Shown here: piece after piece, positions 25,819-34,651 of the stretch
Layout of the letters: every line of letters starts with the position of its first letter
Position numbering within the stretch: position 1 is the first letter of the stretch
DNA from: Streptomyces lydicus
Lineage (GTDB): Bacteria > Actinomycetota > Actinomycetes > Streptomycetales > Streptomycetaceae
DNA: 64,000 bases
Assembly (NCBI RefSeq): GCF_001729485.1
Contig: NZ_CP017157.1
Span: 5,704,001 to 5,768,000, forward strand
Reading direction: 5' to 3'
The notes under the pieces: generated by a model
Seen by the model: only the letters and a program-made list of their open reading frames with translations
What the model was told of the DNA's origin: nothing
Database searches by the model: none
Translations under genes and position numbers: made by a program

Positions 25819-26447
25819 CCCCTTCCGGGCCGACGGATCCCTCCCCGAAACCGGACTCACCCCGACCGCGTGCCGTCGGAGCAGGCCAGACAACCTGCGC
25901 CAGGTGGCCCCGAGGGCGGCGCCCAGTACGTGTACGGGGCGTCGTCGGGGCCACCGATCCGGTGCTGCAGGGTCTTCTCACTCACCGGCCAAGCCGTTGA
26001 ACTACCTGACGCGATCTCACACCCGGGTCAGGGAGGGCCGCCCGAGCACGGCCGCCGACCGCGCCCGAAGGATGGTTTGGGCGGGTCAGAGCCTCACCGT
26101 GGAGATGACGCAGACGACTGGGTGACCTGGCTGACAAGCGGTGTCGCAGGGTGTGCGTCGACATCCTGAAACACCCCGCCCCAGGGCAACGGCGCGCCAG
26201 CCCCACTGCCCACCCAGGCATGCCCGCACCACGCCTCGGTCCCGCGCCACATCGCAGCGCGGCAATCCCACGAAGGGATGAAACATGCCGTGCGAGTGCC
26301 GCCCCCATCCCAGGATCCAGGCCCTGTCTGCCCTCGGCCACCAAATAGAACATTTCTCCACGATCTGCCCCTTCGTCACCCGTTACGGGGAGCAGAAAGG
26401 GCCGTTCTTTAGAGCACCTGTACCCCTCCCCGCCTTCTGGAGAAGCC
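25819..26447. other. 629-bp region without a supported gene
   Basis: Short frames exist on both strands (for example 25982-26506 minus and 26285-26542 plus), but none shows a domain, consistent codon bias or conserved start. GC content dips towards 26330-26410, the expected promoter region for the operon that follows. Confidence 0.5.
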
Positions 26448-26600
26448 ATGAAGTCTGCGCTCGTCCCCGCGCATCGCCCTGTTCGGTTCGAACGACGGCA
26501 GCCCACACCCGCGGCGGCCGGTCTGCCCAGGCGCGAAGTTGACGCCTCTTCTCGCCGTGCACCGCGCTCATCCCGTCCCGATACGTGGTGGTGGGCATGA
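26448..26600 (+). CDS. Possible 50-residue precursor-like peptide
   Basis: An ATG at 26448 follows GGAGAAG at ideal spacing and opens a 50-residue frame. The peptide is rich in Arg, Pro, Ser and Ala and ends SSRPDTWWWA. Its TGA overlaps the ATG of the ABC exporter as ATGA, the same coupling used down the rest of the operon. There is no signal peptide or known domain, and third-position GC (about 63 per cent by eye) is below that of neighbours. A short acidic/aromatic C-terminus with an Asp-Thr pair, an exporter and two PIMT-like methyltransferases suggest a RiPP precursor. A leader ORF with no stable product is the alternative. Confidence 0.45.
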   Translation: MKSALVPAHRPVRFERRQPTPAAAGLPRREVDASSRRAPRSSRPDTWWWA

Positions 26601-28630
26601 GCGCGGACAAAGAAGCCACAGCCCCGTCACCGCAGCAGCGCGCGAACCTACCCGGCCCCCGACAGGAATCGCTGAGCCTTCCACCGGCAACGCAGCCCAC
26701 GAAACCGGGGGACGGTGACGTCGCCGATGAGCTGGAGGAGGCGTACTGGTCGGTCTACGACGGTGCCGCGGCCAAGTCGACGGTCCGCGAGGTCCTGGTG
26801 CGGCTGCCGCGCATCGTGGGGCAGATCGGCCGGCTGGCGTGGCAGGCGGACCGTCCGGCCACGCTGGCCGTCGTGGTCCTGCAACTGGTCTCCGCGGCGA
26901 TGGCGGCCTGCGGGCTGGCGGCCTCGGTGGGCGTGCTGCGGGAGCTGTTCGGCCACGGGCCGACGCCGGACAAGGTCCGCAGCGCGGTGCCGCAGATCCT
27001 GCTCGTGGTGGGTTTCCTGTCCGCACGGGCGCTTCTGGAGGCCGGGGTCGCCGTCGCGCAGGCACGGGTGACACCGAAGATCCGCACCGCGCTGGAGTGT
27101 GACTTCCTGCGGCTGACCGCGCATGTCCGGCTGGAGGTCGTCGACGATGCCGACTGGCACGACGATGCCTACCGCGCTTCCGACCGCGGTCTGTTCTACG
27201 CCCGGCAGATCGTCGGCCAGGTCGTCTCCCTGGCCTCCACGCTCCTCGGGTTGATCGGCACGGCCGGCGTCCTCACCTCACTGCACCCCGCCCTCCTCCC
27301 TCTGCTCCTGCTGTCCGTCCTGCCGGTGGGCGCCGCCGCCGTACGCACGGCGCGGGCGCGGTTCCACAGCTTCAAGCGGTGGAACGCCCTTCAGCGCCGG
27401 GTGCGGGTCTTCTCCTGGCTGCTGCTGGAGCGCGACGCCGCCGCCGAACTGCGCTCCGACACCGCCCAGAACGCCATCCTGGACGAGCACCGCCGGCTGA
27501 CCGTCCGGATCGCCGAGGAGGACACCCACCTCGGGGTGAGTTCGGCCGTGCTGACGCTGGCCGGCCGTGCCGTGGGCGGGGTCGGTACCGGCATCACGTA
27601 CATCGCCCTGGGAGCCATGCTGACCGCCGGGTGGCTGCCGCTGGCCGCCGGCGCCGGGGCCGTCCTGGCGATCCAGACCGGACAGACCGCGCTGACGCGC
27701 TTCGTGGACGTGGCGCACCTGGTCTACGAACACGCCATGTGGGTGGACGACCTCCTGAGGTTCCAGGAACGCTGCCGAGGACTGCAACCCCGGCGGCGAG
27801 CGCTCACCGCACCCGCCACCGTCGCTGCCCTCACCCTTGAGGACGTCGGCTACACCTACCCCGGCAAGGAGGCGCCCGCCCTGAGCGGTGTCTCGATGAC
27901 GCTGCGTGCCGGGGAGACGGTCGCCTTCGTGGGCGTCAACGGCTCGGGGAAAAGCACCTGTTCACGGTTGATCGCCGGGCTGTACGAGGCGGGCGAAGGC
28001 ACGGTGCGCTGGGACGGGGTGGATGTGCGCGACATGGACTCCGAGTCGCTGCAGACCCGCGTCGCCACCGTGCTCCAGGACCCGGTGCACTTCCCCTTCA
28101 GCGCCCTGGCGAACCTCACGGTCTCCCGCGGCACGCTCACCGACACCGATCCCCAGCGGGCGTTGGACGCGGCGCGGGCCTCCGGAGCCGAGCAGGTCAT
28201 CGCCGGTCTGCCGGGCACCTGGCAGGCGGTGCTGTCCAAACGGTTCCGGGGCGGCCAGGAGCTGTCGGCCGGCCAGTGGGCCAAGATCGCCGTCGCGCGG
28301 GGACTGTACAAGAACGCTCCCGTGCTCCTGCTCGACGAACCGACGGCGAGCATGGACCCCAAGGCCGAACACGCCGTCTACCAGGCGGTGTTGCGGAACA
28401 AGGCGCGGGCCGACCAGATCACCGTGCTGATCTCGCACCGGCTGGCCAGCGTCGTCGAATGCGACCAGATCTACGTCTTCGACGAAGGCCGGATCACCGA
28501 AGCCGGCTCACACCAGCAGCTCATGGCCCTCGGCGGCAACTACGCCCAGATGTTCACCCTCCAGGCAGCGGCCTACCAGAGCGCCGGGACCGCCACCTCC
28601 AACTCCGAAGCGAGGACGGAGCATTCGTGA
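26597..28630 (+). CDS. ABC exporter, fused permease-ATPase half transporter
   Basis: This 677-residue protein has a polar N-terminal extension (1-75), then a six-helix exporter domain (about 80-400, e.g. TLAVVVLQLVSAAMAACGLA, LLPLLLLSVLPVGAAAV). The ATPase has Walker A GVNGSGKST near 455, signature ELSAGQWAKIAVARG (LSAGQ replaces LSGGQ) and Walker B VLLLDEPTASMD. No C39 peptidase domain is present, so a peptide substrate would need a separate protease. It starts at the ATG at 26597, within the stop of the small peptide, and a GTG at 26585 is also in frame. It probably works as a homodimer exporting the product of this operon. Confidence 0.9.
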   Translation: MSADKEATAPSPQQRANLPGPRQESLSLPPATQPTKPGDGDVADELEEAYWSVYDGAAAKSTVREVLVRLPRIVGQIGRLAWQADRPATLAVVVLQLVSAAMAACGLAASVGVLRELFGHGPTPDKVRSAVPQILLVVGFLSARALLEAGVAVAQARVTPKIRTALECDFLRLTAHVRLEVVDDADWHDDAYRASDRGLFYARQIVGQVVSLASTLLGLIGTAGVLTSLHPALLPLLLLSVLPVGAAAVRTARARFHSFKRWNALQRRVRVFSWLLLERDAAAELRSDTAQNAILDEHRRLTVRIAEEDTHLGVSSAVLTLAGRAVGGVGTGITYIALGAMLTAGWLPLAAGAGAVLAIQTGQTALTRFVDVAHLVYEHAMWVDDLLRFQERCRGLQPRRRALTAPATVAALTLEDVGYTYPGKEAPALSGVSMTLRAGETVAFVGVNGSGKSTCSRLIAGLYEAGEGTVRWDGVDVRDMDSESLQTRVATVLQDPVHFPFSALANLTVSRGTLTDTDPQRALDAARASGAEQVIAGLPGTWQAVLSKRFRGGQELSAGQWAKIAVARGLYKNAPVLLLDEPTASMDPKAEHAVYQAVLRNKARADQITVLISHRLASVVECDQIYVFDEGRITEAGSHQQLMALGGNYAQMFTLQAAAYQSAGTATSNSEARTEHS

Positions 28631-29610
28631 CCGAACAGACCACACCGACCGATGCGGCCCTGCCCCACCAAGTGCCACGAGCGAACGCCTCGACGCTGAT
28701 CTACAACGAGGACGGCGAGTACCTGCTGCACCTACGGGACGACATCCCCGGAATCTGGGAACCGGGATCGTGGTCCCTGCTCGGCGGCGGCCGTGAACCG
28801 GGGGACCGGTCCCTGGAGGAGACGGCCAGAAGAGAGCTGTGCGAGGAGGCCGGTCTGGAACTCCCCGACCTCACCCCGTTCACGGTGGAGGAGGCTCGCG
28901 GCCGAGACGGCGGGACCATCCCCATCCAGATCTTCACCGGCCGTTGGGCCGGTGACCCGGCGACGTTGAACCTGACCGAAGGCGTCATGCTGCATTGGTT
29001 CCGGCCGGAGGTCGTACCGCGCCTGCGCATGGCCTCCTCGACCCGCGACCTCATCCGCCGCCACGCTCAACTGCGCCACCGCGAGAGCCTGGGGACCGTC
29101 GCCGAGGAGACTGCCGGCCACAGCGGTCCGGTCGGGCACGCCCCCCTTTCCCCACCGCCCGGAGGCAGTGGAACCGTCCTCAACGGCATCGGTGTCCATC
29201 TCTACCTGGAGGACGCCGACGGCAAGGTCCTGCTCGGTCTGCGCCACCCCGATTCCGCTTACGCAGGGTCCATGTGGCACTTCCTGGCCGGGCATTGCGA
29301 GCAGGAGTCCGCCCTCACCTGCCTCGCCCGTGAAGCACACGAGGAAGCGGGTCTGCGGATCGAGCCCGGTGACGTCGAACTCGTCCACGTCGTGCACCTC
29401 GTGGACACCCCCGGGAGCCGGCCCAGGATGCAGATGGTCTTCCGGGCCCGTCGGTGGTCTGGGCTTCCGGAAGTCCGGGAGCCGGACAAGTGCACGGGCT
29501 GGCGCTGGTGGTCTCCGGACGGTCTCCCGGCACAGACCGTGCCGTACACCCGCGCCGCCATCGAGGGCATCCGTGCAGGGCGCCGCTACACGGAAATGGG
29601 TTGGTCATGA
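28627..29610 (+). CDS. Protein with two Nudix domains
   Basis: This 327-residue protein has two tandem Nudix folds. The first box (about residue 56) is GGGREPGDRSLEETARRELC followed by EEAGLEL. The second (about 215) is GHCEQESALTCLAREAHEEA followed by GL. Both retain the RExxEE metal-binding core, so both could hydrolyse nucleoside-diphosphate-linked substrates. The GTG at 28627 overlaps the exporter stop as GTGA and the stop overlaps the methyltransferase start as ATGA. The substrate cannot be inferred. A cluster-specific cofactor or activated intermediate is possible. Confidence 0.88.
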   Translation: MTEQTTPTDAALPHQVPRANASTLIYNEDGEYLLHLRDDIPGIWEPGSWSLLGGGREPGDRSLEETARRELCEEAGLELPDLTPFTVEEARGRDGGTIPIQIFTGRWAGDPATLNLTEGVMLHWFRPEVVPRLRMASSTRDLIRRHAQLRHRESLGTVAEETAGHSGPVGHAPLSPPPGGSGTVLNGIGVHLYLEDADGKVLLGLRHPDSAYAGSMWHFLAGHCEQESALTCLAREAHEEAGLRIEPGDVELVHVVHLVDTPGSRPRMQMVFRARRWSGLPEVREPDKCTGWRWWSPDGLPAQTVPYTRAAIEGIRAGRRYTEMGWS

Positions 29611-30935
29611 GTACGGGGACAAGTCAAGGAACTGGCCGGACCGCCACGCCACCACGGCAGTGCAGCCCTGCCCCACCGGACGGGACAGACGGCTCGGGAT
29701 CGGTGTCCGCGGACCGTGCGGCATCAGCGCGGGCGGCGATGGTCGCCCGGCTGGAAGCGGCCGAGAACCTGGGCCCGGGCCCGGTGCGCGAGGCCCTGCT
29801 CGCGCTGCCGCGCGAGGTGCTGATGCCGCAGGCGTACGTCCGCCGCAGCGCCCTCGATGAGCGCCCGCCGCGTTGGGACCTGCTGGACTGGTCCGAGCCC
29901 GGGGACCGTGAGGAGCTGCTCGCGGTGCTGTACGGCGGCGAGAGCGTGCTGATCCAGCACGACGGAGAACCCCTGGTGGACCGGCCGACCGGGGCCCGCT
30001 CCGGCGGGTCGATCACGTCCATGTCCACCGTGATGGGCCTGACCGCATCCGTACTGGAAGAGCTGGATCTGCGGGCCGGGCAGAGGGTGCTCGATGTCGG
30101 CACCGGTGCGGGGGTGACTGCGGCAGTGGCCTGTCACATCTGCGGAGACACGACGGTGGTCACCCTCGACCGGGACCGGAACGTCGCGGTCGCCGCCCTG
30201 GCGCGGCTTGGCACTCTCGGGTTCCGGCCCGCTGTGGTGAGTGGCGACGGCGCATGCGGCTGGCCGGAAGGCGCGCCGTACGACCGGATCTTTGTCTCCT
30301 TCGCGCTCCCGTCCGTGCCCGAGGTGCTGGTTGAACAACTCGCGCCCGGGGGTGTGCTGTTGATGCACATCACGACGGACTCGCCGTCGTGGCCCGCGCT
30401 GGCAGTGGTCTCCAGGGGTCCGGATGGTCGGATCTCCTCGCGCCTGCGGGCGGTGGAGTTCGCCCACCGGGCGGCACATGGCCGCAAGCAGATCTTCCTC
30501 TCCCCCGCGTTCCGCGAGCGCATCGCGGCCCGGCTCGCCGACGGCGGCGCGGAGGTCCGACGGTTCCGGTCTTGTGAAGTGCCGCCGCCGGAGGAGGCCC
30601 GCGGTTTCTGGCTCGCGCTGGACGCCTTGCACTCGGGCTTGGTGCAGCACAGGGGCGTAGGCGACCTGGTGATCGGCGCCCCCGGCTGCGGTTCCTGGAT
30701 GGCTGCCCGCCCGGACGGCTCCGGCGCATGGGCGGTCACGGCCGCCGGCCCGCGGAACATCTGGACGGAGATCCACCAGACAGCCCTGCGCTGGCGGGAC
30801 GCCGGCGAGCCGGAGGTCTACCGGCTCGATATTGAGCCCGACGGCACGCAGCGAGTGAGCGCCGGCCACGGGGAGAGCGCACTGGCCTGGCAACTCCCTG
30901 CGCCCCGCGACGCCGCCATGCAGGCAAAGCCATGA
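29607..30935 (+). CDS. Protein-L-isoaspartate methyltransferase-like protein
   Basis: This 442-residue SAM methyltransferase of the PIMT/PCMT type has a family-typical N-terminal segment (ARLEAAENLGPGPVREALLA, PREVLMPQAYVRR). The SAM motif I is RVLDVGTGAGVTAAVAC near 155, with GGSITSMST just before it where PIMTs carry their substrate loop. YDRIFVSFALPSVPEVLVEQ follows. A long C-terminal domain (about 300-440) is found in actinobacterial members. Stand-alone PIMTs repair isoaspartate; cluster-encoded ones install aspartimide in RiPPs. Start and stop both overlap neighbours by four bases. Confidence 0.87.
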   Translation: MSTGTSQGTGRTATPPRQCSPAPPDGTDGSGSVSADRAASARAAMVARLEAAENLGPGPVREALLALPREVLMPQAYVRRSALDERPPRWDLLDWSEPGDREELLAVLYGGESVLIQHDGEPLVDRPTGARSGGSITSMSTVMGLTASVLEELDLRAGQRVLDVGTGAGVTAAVACHICGDTTVVTLDRDRNVAVAALARLGTLGFRPAVVSGDGACGWPEGAPYDRIFVSFALPSVPEVLVEQLAPGGVLLMHITTDSPSWPALAVVSRGPDGRISSRLRAVEFAHRAAHGRKQIFLSPAFRERIAARLADGGAEVRRFRSCEVPPPEEARGFWLALDALHSGLVQHRGVGDLVIGAPGCGSWMAARPDGSGAWAVTAAGPRNIWTEIHQTALRWRDAGEPEVYRLDIEPDGTQRVSAGHGESALAWQLPAPRDAAMQAKP

Positions 30936-31375
30936 GCACGCCACCGCGAGAGAAGGGCGCATGGAGTGCGAGCCCTGACGGTTCCCCGCGGTCGGGCGGC
31001 TGCCTGTGCCGACGGATCCGGTTCACCGTCACCGGCACCCCCGACTGTCCCCACACCTGCAGCTGCACGCACTGCCAGCGGCTGTCGGGCGGCCCGATGA
31101 TGTCCTGGGTCTCCTTCCCCCTGAGCGGCCTGACCTGGACCGGGGACGGCGGCGAGCCGGCCTGGCACTACACCTGGCCCGACTCCCGGCGCGGCTTCTG
31201 TCCGGACTGCGGCAGCCAACTGTGCGCGCTCGACGCCGGAGCCGGCAGCATCGCGATCACCTTCTCGGCGCTGGATGACGCCTCCGGCCTCGTGCCGGTC
31301 AACCAGAGCTTCCGCAAGGACGCTGTCACCTGGCTTGCCCAGGTGCCGGACACCCGGCACAGCAGCATCACCTGA
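30932..31375 (+). CDS. GFA-family zinc protein
   Basis: This 147-residue protein has the Cys pattern of the GFA/CENP-V family: CLCRRIRF, then CSCTHCQRLSG and FCPDCGSQL, which together bind two zinc ions. The family includes S-(hydroxymethyl)glutathione synthase, but most members have no proven activity. Its place between two methyltransferase genes, joined by ATGA to the first, suggests a role in the same pathway, possibly with thiols or formaldehyde-like adducts. I cannot assign a reaction. Confidence 0.9.
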   Translation: MSTPPREKGAWSASPDGSPRSGGCLCRRIRFTVTGTPDCPHTCSCTHCQRLSGGPMMSWVSFPLSGLTWTGDGGEPAWHYTWPDSRRGFCPDCGSQLCALDAGAGSIAITFSALDDASGLVPVNQSFRKDAVTWLAQVPDTRHSSIT

Positions 31376-31480
31376 CCTGACGCGACCGCACGACCACTCC
31401 ACTGCGCCTGCGCCCACCCTGGCACGAGCCGTCCCCTCCCCCCCCAAACCGCTGTACACCACTGCTTCCAGGAGTGCCCT

Positions 31481-33820
31481 GTGGCATACGACCGAGCCGA
31501 CTGGTCCCGGCACTACGACGACGATCGCGGCTTCCGTCCGCTGCGTGACTCGGAGAAAGACCTGCTCGCCCAACACGCGCCTGCACCGGACGGTGGGCGT
31601 GCGCTGGAGCTGGGCTGCGGCACCGGCGAACTCGCCGTCTTCCTCGCCGAGCTCGGCTACACCGTCGATGCGGTCGACTTCGCCGAGGGCGCCCTGGCTC
31701 GTGCCCGGAAGCAGCGCGCGGGCGCTGAGCGGGTGCGGTGGCTGTGCCTGGACATCGAGCATGACGATCCGGCAGAGCTGAGCGACGACGGCTACGACCT
31801 GATCACTCTGCGCCTGGTGTTCCCCTTCCTGCGCGACCGCACCCGAGTCCTGGCCGGCCTCGCTGCGCGACTGCGGCCGCTCGGCACGCTGGTGGTGATC
31901 ACTCCTGTGGTGGCGATCACGCCGGAGGAGCGGCGGCATATCGCGCTGGACGAGGAGGAGATCAGCCTGCTGGCGGAGGGGTGGTCGCAGGTGGAGCGGT
32001 TCGAGGCGGAGGGCCTGGCGGTTCTCGTGCTGCGCGGCCCCGCGGGGGACTGCGCCGCGGTGGAGAAGGGACGGCCGGAGCCGCAGTCCGTCGTTGGTGT
32101 GTGTGCGGTGGTCACCGACGGCTCCGGGCGGGTGCTGCTCGGCCGGTCGACGCGGGGCATGTGGGAGCTGCCCGGCGGGCGCGTCGAGGCCGGCGAGACC
32201 TTCGAGGCGGCAGCGGTGCGGGAGCTGGCCGAGGAGACCGGCCTGACGGCCGACATCGGCGAGGCCCACCTGCTGACCGTCCTCCACGATGACCGGGCGG
32301 ACGTCCGGCGTCTGTCCGCGGTGGTGCGCATGAGCGGGTGGGGCGGAACGCTCGGCTTGCCCGAGCCGCACCGGTTCCGGCGGTGGGAGTGGCACGACCT
32401 GCACGCCCTGTCCGGCCTCGGAGCCCTCTTCGCACCTACGGCCCACGCGCTGGAAGCGGTGTGGCCCGGCGTCCTGCCTGGCCTGCCGCCGGTGCACTCC
32501 TACCCGCACGCGATCGCGCCTCCGGGAGTCGGCGGCGAACCGGCCGAAGCGGTCCGCCTGCGGCAGGAGATGACCGAGCGCATCATCGCCGGAGGCTGGG
32601 CTCCCTCCGCCGCGGTCGAAGGTGGGCTGAGGACGGTGCCGCGGCACCGGTTCACCCCGGAAAGCCCGTTGCGGCTCGCTTACGACGATGCCCTCGCCGT
32701 GGTCACCAGCCGGGACGGGTCGGGGACGGCGGTCAGTTCGGTGAGCGCGCCCTGGCTGCAAGCCGACATGATCGAGAAGCTGCGCCTGGAGCGCGGGATG
32801 ACGGTCTTCGAGGCCGGTTCCGGCGGCTACAACGCCGAACTGATGGCCCACGTCGTCGGCCCGGCCGGTCGCGTGGTCACCGTGGACGTCGACCCGTACG
32901 TCGTCCGACGCACCCGGCGGTTCACCGCAGAGGCCGGCCGCGGACAGGTGACGGTGCTGCTCGGCGACGGCAGCCGGGGCGCGCCCGGGTACATGCCGCG
33001 CGGTGGCTTCGACGGCAGCCTGATCACCTACAACTGCTGGGATATTGCCCCTGCTTGGCGAGAGCAGCTCGCCGAGGGCCGGTATCTGGTGCTGCCGCTG
33101 GAGATTCACGGCTACACCCGCGCCATCGCCCTCCAGCGGCACGAAGACGTGCTGCACGCGCGCGACTGGACCTACTGCGGATTCGTCCGCGACCGCGGGG
33201 CCGCCGCCCGCAGCACCCCGGTCATCGACCTTGCCGGTGGCGAACTCCAGCTGTGCCACGAGGACGGCACGCCCCCGGATCCCGCCGGCCTGGAGGAGGC
33301 GTTGCGAGGGCCGCGGCATGAGGTGCCCACTGGCGTCACCGTTGCGGGGATGGAGTCCTTCGAGACCCTCCAGCTCTATGCGGCCACCACCCTGCCGGCG
33401 TTCTGCCGGCTGGCCGGCGCCCGGCCGACCGCCCTGGCCGCCCTCCCGTGCGGCGCGGATGCCGCCTCCACGGTCGCGGACGGCTCGCTGGCCTACCTCA
33501 CTCACGCCCTGGCCCAGGACGGAGAGACGCCGGAAGAGCGCCGCTCCGAGTTCATCGTGCACGCCGTCGGCCCGGCCGGCGCTGAGCTGGCGGAGCGGAT
33601 GGCCGCCTGCGTACGGTCCTGGGACCAGCACGTGCGCGGGACCGGCTACCCGCAGATGACCGTGCACCCCGCAGGCACTCCCGACCACGAACTCCCCGCC
33701 GGGCACGTCCTGGACAAGACCTCCTCCCGCCTGGTCTTCCCGTGGCCAGGCAACCAGTACCCCGCCACACCGGCCACGACCGAAGCAGCGGTCCTCGCAA
33801 AGGCGGGAGGCGGCCGATGA
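31481..33820 (+). CDS. Three-domain fusion: SAM methyltransferase / Nudix / FxLD-type methyltransferase
   Basis: This 779-residue protein opens with a small class I methyltransferase (about 1-190) with RALELGCGTGELAVFLAELG. A Nudix domain follows (about 205-315) with GGRVEAGETFEAAAVRELAE then ETGL. The rest is a PIMT-like methyltransferase (about 360-779) with LRTVPRHRF, SVSAPWLQADMIEKL, TVFEAGSGGYNAELMAHVVG and VPTGVTVAGMESFETLQLYA. The last domain resembles the methyltransferases of the FxLD lanthipeptide system and ATP-grasp peptide maturases, which act on RiPPs. The GTG at 31481 follows CAGGAG. The fusion of all three catalytic types in one chain is unusual. Confidence 0.88.
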   Translation: MAYDRADWSRHYDDDRGFRPLRDSEKDLLAQHAPAPDGGRALELGCGTGELAVFLAELGYTVDAVDFAEGALARARKQRAGAERVRWLCLDIEHDDPAELSDDGYDLITLRLVFPFLRDRTRVLAGLAARLRPLGTLVVITPVVAITPEERRHIALDEEEISLLAEGWSQVERFEAEGLAVLVLRGPAGDCAAVEKGRPEPQSVVGVCAVVTDGSGRVLLGRSTRGMWELPGGRVEAGETFEAAAVRELAEETGLTADIGEAHLLTVLHDDRADVRRLSAVVRMSGWGGTLGLPEPHRFRRWEWHDLHALSGLGALFAPTAHALEAVWPGVLPGLPPVHSYPHAIAPPGVGGEPAEAVRLRQEMTERIIAGGWAPSAAVEGGLRTVPRHRFTPESPLRLAYDDALAVVTSRDGSGTAVSSVSAPWLQADMIEKLRLERGMTVFEAGSGGYNAELMAHVVGPAGRVVTVDVDPYVVRRTRRFTAEAGRGQVTVLLGDGSRGAPGYMPRGGFDGSLITYNCWDIAPAWREQLAEGRYLVLPLEIHGYTRAIALQRHEDVLHARDWTYCGFVRDRGAAARSTPVIDLAGGELQLCHEDGTPPDPAGLEEALRGPRHEVPTGVTVAGMESFETLQLYAATTLPAFCRLAGARPTALAALPCGADAASTVADGSLAYLTHALAQDGETPEERRSEFIVHAVGPAGAELAERMAACVRSWDQHVRGTGYPQMTVHPAGTPDHELPAGHVLDKTSSRLVFPWPGNQYPATPATTEAAVLAKAGGGR

Positions 33821-34230
33821 CCACGAGGCCAGAGCAGACGACGCCGTCGGCAAGGCCCAGCCCCGTGGAGGAGAACGTCTGGGAGACGGTTGGTCGTCTT
33901 GCCCGTCGCTTCGACGCCCACGACGACGACCGCGGCCTGGATCAGGCACAGCAGTGGACGCTGCAGGTACTGAAGATTGCCGAGGAGACCGGCGAAGCCT
34001 CGCAAGCCGTCATCGGTGCCCGCGGCACCAACCCCCGCAAGGGCAACAGTCACACCTGGCAGGACGTCCACGCCGAGGTCGCCGACGTCATCATCACGGG
34101 CATGGTCTCCCTCGCTCGCATGCGCCCCGACGACGCGGAGCAGTATCTCCAACGTCAACTGGCGGCGAAGGCTGCCAAGTTCCTTCCAGCGTCGGCCGCC
34201 GACCGTCCGTCCCCCGGGGAAACAGCATGA
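33817..34230 (+). CDS. MazG-like nucleotide pyrophosphohydrolase
   Basis: This 137-residue all-helical protein has the MazG metal-binding layout: LQVLKIAEETGEASQAVIGA (the EExxE half) and WQDVHAEVADVIITGMVSLA (the ExxD half). MazG-like enzymes hydrolyse NTPs or dNTPs to monophosphates. The start overlaps the fusion-protein stop by ATGA; a longer in-frame start at 33742 would lie inside the preceding gene. It recurs with Nudix and PIMT-like genes in streptomycetes as far as I recall, but the pathway role is not established. Confidence 0.87.
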   Translation: MTTRPEQTTPSARPSPVEENVWETVGRLARRFDAHDDDRGLDQAQQWTLQVLKIAEETGEASQAVIGARGTNPRKGNSHTWQDVHAEVADVIITGMVSLARMRPDDAEQYLQRQLAAKAAKFLPASAADRPSPGETA

Positions 34231-34235
34231 GGGAA

Positions 34236-34586
34236 ACGTGACCTCCTCCCGAGCAGTACATCGCCACTCCGCCCAAAGCCACCGTCCACGGGTGTGCCTG
34301 TTCGTCACCGACGAGGCATACCGCCCACTCCAACTGCGTGCTGCGCGCCCCGCTCGGTCAGCGGACCACCCACGAGATCGGATTCATCGTCGACGGTGGC
34401 CGGCTGACCAGGCGGCAGATCGGCAGCATCGTCCTGGACCCGAACGAGCACACTGAGGTCGACGACAAGTCACCGGACGTCCGGAAGAAGGAAATGTCCA
34501 CGCACTCCCTCACCCGACTCCAGGCGGCCACCCGCGCCCGCCATATCCGATCGATCTGCCACCTGGAACAGACAGCCCTGCCATAG
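34236..34586 (+). pseudogene. Decayed Nudix gene, frameshifted and lacking its Nudix box
   Basis: Pieces of a Nudix protein are readable in different frames. PEQYIATPPKATVHG is in one frame, CLFVTDEAYRPLQLRA continues in another from about 34298, and HEIGFIVDGGRLTRRQIG with SIVLDPNEHTEV and EMSTHSLTRLQAATRARH returns to the first. The GxxxxxExxxxxxxREuxEE segment that should lie between the second and third pieces is gone. A stop (34239-34241) also breaks the start region. Recognition of the terminal pieces is from family memory, so an uncharacterised small protein from the GTG at 34338 is the alternative. Confidence 0.6.
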
Positions 34587-34651
34587 CCCGAGGGGGGCGG
34601 AGCCTCTCCGCTCCCCCGGCCCGTCCAGCGTCCCCTACCGAAGGAGCATCA

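Noticed and set aside
23017..25893. 958-codon minus-strand frame across the CYP102 gene
   Set aside because: Antisense shadow. No domain matches, while the plus strand encodes a full P450-reductase.
26285..26542. 85-codon plus-strand frame upstream of the exporter, also considered as a peptide precursor
   Set aside because: It overlaps the better-placed peptide ORF, is not coupled to the exporter and shows no domain. The ORF at 26448 has the stronger ribosome-binding site and the ATGA overlap.
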